Below are positions 58,577-64,000 of a DNA stretch of 64,000 nucleotides, one piece after another. The stretch comes from Gordius sp. MW1 (taxonomy: Eukaryota > Nematomorpha > Gordioida > Gordea > Gordiidae). The notes below the pieces were generated by a model. The model did not search any database. It was given only the letters and a program-made list of their open reading frames with translations, and was not told the DNA's origin. Position 1 is the stretch's first letter. The number at the start of each line of letters is the position of its first letter. The stretch is from the NCBI GenBank assembly GCA_964036665.1, contig OZ038528.1, positions 17,347,245 to 17,411,244 of the forward strand. Direction: 5' to 3'. The translations under genes were made by a program, and so were the position numbers.

Positions 58577-59512
58577 TAATTGCTATGCAATTTATGGGCT
58601 CGTTTTTTGTTGTCCGTCCGTCCACCAAGTTATTGACGCCAGGTTTCTGACCTGGAGGTTCGAGTTCAATCTTGGGAGAGGACATGAATTTTTAATTGCT
58701 ATGCAATTTATGGGCTCACTTTCCATTTTCCGATGTCTTGTCACGCTCTTCGGTGTCTTGCACCGAATGTCTTGGTGTCTTGCACCGAAATGTCTTGCAC
58801 CGAATAACGCTATTTACTTTTATTATTAATTGCTAATATTAATTTAAATAGTTTTTGGGTTCGAACCCAGGGTTTTTTTGACTCTTATGATTGTTCTTGT
58901 TACTACCATTGATAATAAGACTTTTTGGCCGTCCGTTGGGTGCTGACCAATGAAAAAAAGACCATTGGCCAAAATGTGAATCCTAGTTTTTTTTCTCTCG
59001 TTTTTTTTTGACTATTATGATTGTTCCTGTTACTACCATTGCTATTATAACTTTTTGGCCGTCCGCTGGCTGCTGACCGATGGAAAAAAATGACCATTGG
59101 CCAAATTGTGAATCGAAATTATTTTTTTCGGTTTTTTGGCTAACATTGACAATTACCCTATGCCCTCCCCTAGCAGAGCCTATGTCTCTACTGAGATGGG
59201 TTTCTGTGCCCCCCCCCCCCTACAAAAGCCTATGCCTCTCCTGATGTGGGTTCGAATCCCGGAGAGGCCAAATTTTTTTTATTTTTTTTGTTTAAATTAA
59301 TATATTGTTCTTGTTAATACCATTGATAATAAGACTTTTTGGCCGTCCGTTGGCTGCTGACCAATGAAATGAAATGACCATTGGCCAAAATGTGAATCGC
59401 AATTGTTTTTTTCGTTTTTTTTTTGACTATTATGATTGTTCTTGTTAGTACCATTGTTAATATGGCTTTTTGGCCGTCCGTTGGCTGCTGACCAATGGAA
59501 AAAAATGACCAC
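58577..59512 (-). mobile_element. minisatellite-family elements, copy F (two ends, truncated)
   Basis: Two 3' termini (rc of AATTGCATAGCAATTAA) lie at 58577 and about 58687, followed by five CCAATGG-type units and B-box-like blocks GGGTTCGAACCC (58858) and GGGTTCGAATCCC (59248). The copy is cut at 59512 by the 5' LTR of the Gypsy element, so it predates that insertion. Confidence 0.75.
59234..59268 (+). other. tRNA-like acceptor/T-arm minihelix with B box
   Basis: GCCTCTCC (59234-59241) can pair with GGAGAGGC (59261-59268) around TGATGTGGGTTCGAATCCC, whose GGGTTCGAATCCC is a T-arm and Pol III B-box match (GGTTCGANTCC). D and anticodon arms are absent, so it is not a full tRNA gene. T-rich sequence follows from about 59272. 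Confidence 0.55.
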
Positions 59513-59845
59513 TGTAGAGGCTACGAATTAAATTAAAAGCGCTAATTGGAATCAAAAACCTTCTTTCGCACGCTACTTTCCCTTGACCCCGTCTAGGCGA
59601 ATTCTAACACGTTACTTTATTTAATAGCCCCTCGCTTGTACTTAACCATCACGTTATTTTTATTTTAATAGCCCCTCGCTTGTATTCAACCATCGCCTGA
59701 TTATTCAAATGATAATGGGCTCGCGCAGCTACATAAGCACAACCTTTAAAACTAACAAGATCATTATTCATTTTTTCGCATATACTTTACACTACCAATA
59801 AACTCGATTACTAAAGTATCTCTTCTAATTAATGAAATAACCACT
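59513..59845 (+). repeat. 5' LTR of the Gypsy element
   Basis: Starts TGTAGAGG; its 3' limit is not fixed because the second LTR is truncated, but it must end before gag at 59861. AATAACCACTTCTGGTGACCC (59834-59854) spans the likely LTR end and primer-binding region. Confidence 0.7.
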
Positions 59846-59860
59846 TCTGGTGACCCAAAA

Positions 59861-60660
59861 ATGTCCACGCAACCATCTGATATGGAGGTTAAAAGCGAAA
59901 ATGCCACATATTTTAAACTGCCACAGTTTAACAATATAAACCCCCGCTCATGGTTCATCCAAATAGAGGCTCTTTTCTTGGTAAGAAAGATAAAAAGCGA
60001 AGCTACCAAAGTTGAGTACTTAATAGAAGCCTTGCCACTGGAAATAACCATCAAAATTCAATACATCCTACAAAATATGCCCGACATTTTACCCTATACA
60101 ACCATGAAAGCTGCCATCATAGACCGCACTAGCCAATCCAATTCTGCTAGACTTCGTGCTCTTCTCACAACTGTCGAATTAGGAGATCGCACCCTATCCC
60201 AGCTTCTGCGTTTCATGAAAAATCTTCTGGGAACGAATTCCATGGATAAACGAGTTCTTAAAGAACTTTGGTTAGAAAAACTTCCAAAAAACATGACCGG
60301 CATTTTGGCAATTGTTTCTGACGAGCAGTCCCTCTCCAAATTGGCCGAAACTGCGGACAAAATTGTAGAGACCTACCACAACTCCACATGTCCAATTGTA
60401 AATGTAGCCACGGAAGATGAATCGACTCGGCTTAGAGAGATGATTGCAAAACTCACATAGGAGGTACAAAATTTAAAAATCTTAATCAATAGGCCACGTG
60501 ATCGTTCCAACTCGAGACGCCGCAATCCCTCTAACGTTCGCCACCCTAGCGCGCATATTCAACCAAATACACTTTGTTGGTACCATTACCGCTTTAAAGA
60601 CAAGGCGCTCAAATGCGTGCAACCTTGCTCATTTAACCCCCCCTCGACAAACTAGTAGAC
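59861..60660 (+). pseudogene. Gypsy gag
   Basis: ATG at 59861; capsid-like protein typical of invertebrate Gypsy elements, with YFKLPQFNNINPRSWFIQIE at the start and LWLEKLPKNM mid-way. The frame reads through a TAG at 60458-60460 and goes on to a [14 protein letters not shown]...C zinc-knuckle-like block ending near 60656. The TAG makes the copy defective unless suppressed. Gag packages the element RNA in a virus-like particle. Confidence 0.88.
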
Positions 60661-61808
60661 CACCCAGGGATGGCGACGCCTGGACTTGGTCTAAACTTAG
60701 TCGCTTATTTTACATATTCGACAAATCCACGGGTCAGCGATTTCTCATTGACACAGGCGCGGAGATTTCCGTTATTCCGCCTTCTCGAGACCACTCCTTG
60801 ACACCTTCATATGTGCAACTTCAGGCCGCCAATTCTACCCCTATCAAAACATATGGCCAAAAGCTTTTCACTTTGGACCTCGGTCTACGCAAAGAATTTA
60901 GATGGATTATTACAATAGCAGACGTTAAACAGCCAATCATCGGAGCCGATTTTCTTAATCACTACCATCTAGTAGTTGATATAAAAAAGAAGCAGCTCTT
61001 CGACACTCAAACGACATTAACATCTGCAGGCAAGGCTACACTCGCTACGTCAATCAACATACAAGTTGGGATAATTGGCACCTTCCCAATCAAATCACTA
61101 CTTCAGAAGTATGCCTCCATAGTGTCCCCTTCTGATTATAAGGTTCAAGTAACTCATAGCACTCAACACCATATCCACACCAACGGCCCCCCGGTTCGCT
61201 CAAAACCAAGGAGACTCTTCCCGGACAAGCTTAAGATTGCCCGAGACGAATTTACTCACATGCTCGAACTTGGTATAATCAGTTCCTCTAACAGTGACTG
61301 GTCCTCACCCCTGCACATGGTACCCAAGAAGGCCGCGGAAGATTGGAGACCTTGTGGCGACTATCGCATGCTCAACAGTCGTACAATTCCCGACTGTTAT
61401 CCCCTTCCCCACCTCCATGATTTTGCGCTGACCCTTTGCAATAAAACGGGATTTTTAAAGATCGACTTAGTCAGGGCATACCACCAAATTCCAATGGCCC
61501 CCGAGGATATTTCTGAAACCGCCATCACAACCCCGTTCGGTCTTTTTGAATTTTTTCGCATGCCATTTGGCCTTCGCAACGCTGCCCAGACGTTTCAACG
61601 CTTTATGGACCAAGTTTTTAGAGAACTTGACTTTGTTTTTGTTTACCTTGACGACGTACTCATCGCGAGTTCTTCCATTGATGAACACCACAATCATATT
61701 AGACTGGTTTTTGAAAGACTCAAGTCTTTCGGTATTAAAATCAGTCAGGATAAATGCGTATGGTGCCAAAACGAAATTAATTTTTTGGGACACAAAATCA
61801 CCCCTTAA
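60660..61808 (+). pseudogene. Gypsy pol: protease and reverse transcriptase
   Basis: Protease active site [14 protein letters not shown] near 60745; RT with [51 protein letters not shown] and the catalytic [11 protein letters not shown] (about 61635-61668). A TAA at 61806-61808 interrupts the frame just after NFLGHKITP; the same frame then continues for about 100 bases. The frame is open upstream to 60498, which overlaps gag out of frame. Confidence 0.9.
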
Positions 61809-61811
61809 GGT

Positions 61812-62563
61812 TTGTCACCCCTTCAGGACAAGGTAGAAGCAATCCTCAATTTCCCACAGCCTACTTCGATGACTCAGTTGAGACGCTTCTTAGGGATGTT
61901 TTATTTTTATAGACGGTTTATTCCGATGTGTGCCGTTTACTCAAACCTCTCACCGATTTGCTCGACGGTTCAAAGAAGACAATTTCCTGCACCCCGGAAG
62001 CTTCGACTGCTTTTAACAACGCCAAACTTGCTTTAAGCAATGTCGTGCCTCTCTCCCATCTTCAAAAAGACGCTCAACTCTCAATCACCACCGACGCCTC
62101 CAACTCAGCTGTAGGAGCCGTATTACATCAAACAACTAACGGTAATACGCTGCCTTTGGCCTTTTTTTCCCAAAAGCTAACAAAAACTCAACAACGATAC
62201 AGTGCATTCGGTCGCGAATTATTAGCAATTATTTAACAATCCGCCATTACCGCCATCTTTTAGAAGGTCATGAATTCACTATTTATACAGCACAAGCCAC
62301 TAACTTATGCTTTCAGTACACCTATCGACAAATACTCCCCGCGGGAGATTAGACAGTTAGACTATATTTCGCAATATACTACCGTCCAATATATAGCTGG
62401 CAAATCAAATGTAGTCGCTGACACCCTCTCAAGGTCTGAAATTGATTCCGTTGATTTTAAAGACAGGCCCCTAGTAGAAAAATTAGCTTTGGCTCAGATG
62501 GAAGAAAAGTCGGCATTTCAGGACCTAAAGAAAATTAACGCAACTTCCTATACCTGGCTCTGA
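61812..62563 (+). pseudogene. Gypsy pol: RT end and RNase H, broken
   Basis: 61812-61920 has [20 protein letters not shown]; a frame change follows and 61928-62236 holds TTDASNSAVGAVLH, YSAFGRELLAI and the rest of RNase H; a second frame change near 62232 and a third near 62295 precede YIAGKSNVVADTLSR. The domain order is normal but no frame spans it. Confidence 0.87.
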
Positions 62564-62564
62564 T

Positions 62565-63530
62565 TTGACCGTGCAATGCGACATGTCCACAACCTCACCT
62601 CGACCACCCGTTCCAACTTTACTCAGACGCGTAATTTTTGATAACTTCCACAACTTATCACACCCTGGTACGCGTGCAACACTTAAGCTGATTTCACGTC
62701 GATATGTTTGGCCCTCCATCAATATGGATGTAAGGAAATGGGCCAAATCATGCGTTGCTTGTCAAAAATCGAAGATTCATCGTCACATAAAAGCCCCTTT
62801 AGGCACATTTGCTGAACCTGACGCTCGATTTAGCCACATCCACGTCGATCTCATTGGTCCACTACCACCGTCGAATGGATATACCCACTTACTCACCATT
62901 ATTGACCGTTTCACACGATGGCCTGTCGCCATGCCGATCCGTGACACCTCAGCCCAAACGGTTGCAAAAGCTCTGATCAAGTATTGGATAGCTGACCTCG
63001 GAGTACCATCAAGCCTCACAACAGATAGAGGTCCCCAGTTTAAGTCCCAATTATTTCGGAATCTCACGCAACTCCTTGGTGTAAATCACATCACAACCAC
63101 TGCCTATCATCCACAAGCCAACGGCATGATTGAGAGATTTCGTCGACAGTTGAAAAGTTCCTTGATGGCACAAGGTGACACAAACAAATGGGATTAGCTC
63201 TTACCATTAATTTTGCTTGGCATTCGAACCACAATCAAGGAAGACTTAGGTTGCACTCCAGCCGAATTAGTTTATGGCACTACACTTAGACTTCCCGGCG
63301 AATTTTTTACGAACTCAAGAACACCTCATAACGCCTCCGGAATTATTAAATGCCTAAAACAACATTTTTACCACTTACCTTATAAAAAAGTCAGGACACA
63401 ATTGACAAATGATAGTACAACTTCACTTCTTAGGGACTGTAAATACGTTTTTATCCGTAATGATTTCGTTCGAAAAAGTTTGGTGCCACCATATGAGGCC
63501 CGTTCAGAGTAAAGTCCAAACATGCTAAAT
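62565..63530 (+). pseudogene. Gypsy pol: integrase, broken by TAG
   Basis: Zinc-binding HPGTRATLKLISRRYVW...CVACQK, then the catalytic core HVDLIGPLPPS (Asp), TDRGPQFKSQLF (Asp) and AYHPQANGMIERF (Glu). TAG at 63195 interrupts the frame after KWD, after which LLPLILLGIRTTIKED continues in the same frame. It would insert element cDNA into the host chromosome. Further C-terminal text to about 63826 is in changing frames. Confidence 0.9.
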
Positions 63531-63807
63531 ATTTCATTATTGAAAAAAACGGAAAAGCTGACTCAGTTTCGATCGAGCGATTGAAATCTGCATATTTAGA
63601 TACTTCAACTCAGCCGCTTACGGATACCGAAAATGTAAATCCACCCAAAGTTTGTCCCTCCGACGACATCGCCGGACCAGCTAACTCCGCCCCAGACCTA
63701 ACAAAATCAAAAGAAAACCCATACACACATCGAGAGGAAGGCACGTGCATTGGCACTATAAACTACTACACTAGCCACAACTCTCCGAGTGGAGCCCCGA
63801 GGATAGT

Positions 63808-64000
63808 TGTAGAGGCTACGAATTAAATTAAACGCGCTAATTGGAATCAAAAACCTTCTTTCGCACGCCACTTTCCCTTGACCCCATCTAGGCGAATTCT
63901 AACACGTTACTTTATTTAATAGCCCCTCGCTTGTACTTAACCATCACGTTATTTTTATTTTAATAGCCCCTCGCTTGTACTTAATCCACGTTATTTTTAT
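63808..64000 (+). repeat. 3' LTR of the Gypsy element (partial)
   Basis: 193 bases up to the window end, starting TGTAGAGGCTACG and near-identical to 59513 onward. After about 170 bases the two copies diverge in the tandem TAGCCCCTCGCTTGTACTTAA unit, suggesting a different repeat number. Confidence 0.9.

Larger units (their letters stand above)
59513..64000 (+). mobile_element. Gypsy LTR retrotransposon, 3' LTR cut by window end
   Basis: The 5' LTR starts TGTAGAGGCTACG at 59513 and the same sequence restarts at 63808. Over the first 170 or so bases the two LTR copies differ at about three positions. The LTR has a tandem unit of about 44 bp containing TAGCCCCTCGCTTGTAC. Between them are gag (59861) and pol in the order protease, RT, RNase H, integrase. 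Breaks include TAG at 60458, TAA at 61806, TAG at 63195 and frame changes near 61900, 62230 and 62550. It inserted into a minisatellite-family copy. Confidence 0.92.

Overview
The window is nuclear DNA from an animal. It is strongly AT-rich by eye and dense in transposable elements. Three host genes are recognisable by protein resemblance: a PEMT-type phosphatidylethanolamine N-methyltransferase (7262-11146, six exons), a CATSPER2-type sperm calcium channel subunit (12105 to about 38026, eleven exons), and a mitochondrial ATP synthase subunit c gene or retrocopy (43356-43790). All three are on the + strand. Spliced introns with GT..AG ends, an animal-specific sperm channel, RTE-like and Gypsy retrotransposons, hAT elements and Helitrons exclude a prokaryote. 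CatSper together with PEMT argues against insects and nematodes, but I cannot name the species.

Layout. 1-7260 is repeats: a hAT-like element (1822-2650) and a 3.5 kb terminal-inverted-repeat element (2748-6215) with a 5'-truncated non-LTR retrotransposon nested inside (about 3430-5630). 7262-11146 is PEMT. 12105-16419 holds CATSPER2 exons 1-7 (N-terminus, S1-S6, pore). 16420-35542 is one intron of about 19.1 kb built almost wholly of repeats: small hAT elements, two copies of an unnamed 2 kb repeat, a mariner scrap, two Helitrons, and several copies of an unnamed family carrying a minisatellite. 35543-38026 holds CATSPER2 exons 8-11. 38778-40133 is a hAT-like element with a perfect 8 bp target duplication and younger hAT elements inside it. 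43356-43790 is ATP synthase c. 44525-47255 is two further minisatellite-family units joined head to tail. 47377 to about 48741 is a decayed hAT with transposase. 49140-54140 is RTE-like retrotransposon debris on the - strand, interrupted by two insertions. 54195-55155 is a Gypsy integrase relic (+), 55755-58560 a decayed Gypsy polyprotein (-), and 59513-64000 a Gypsy element (+) with both LTRs, the second cut by the window end.

No operon-like system is present. PEMT and CATSPER2 lie in tandem about 1 kb apart with no evident functional link. The less ordinary content is (a) the minisatellite family, which has hairpin ends, subterminal inverted repeats, a Pol III B-box-like motif and a hairpin-forming tandem core, and is most like a non-autonomous Helentron/HINE; (b) a near-palindromic pair of these elements inside the CATSPER2 intron; and (c) in-frame TAA codons in both CATSPER2 and ATP synthase c, each removable by a 36-45 nt GT..AG segment. 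Exon boundaries were read by eye from splice sites, reading phase and remembered family sequences; no alignment was run.
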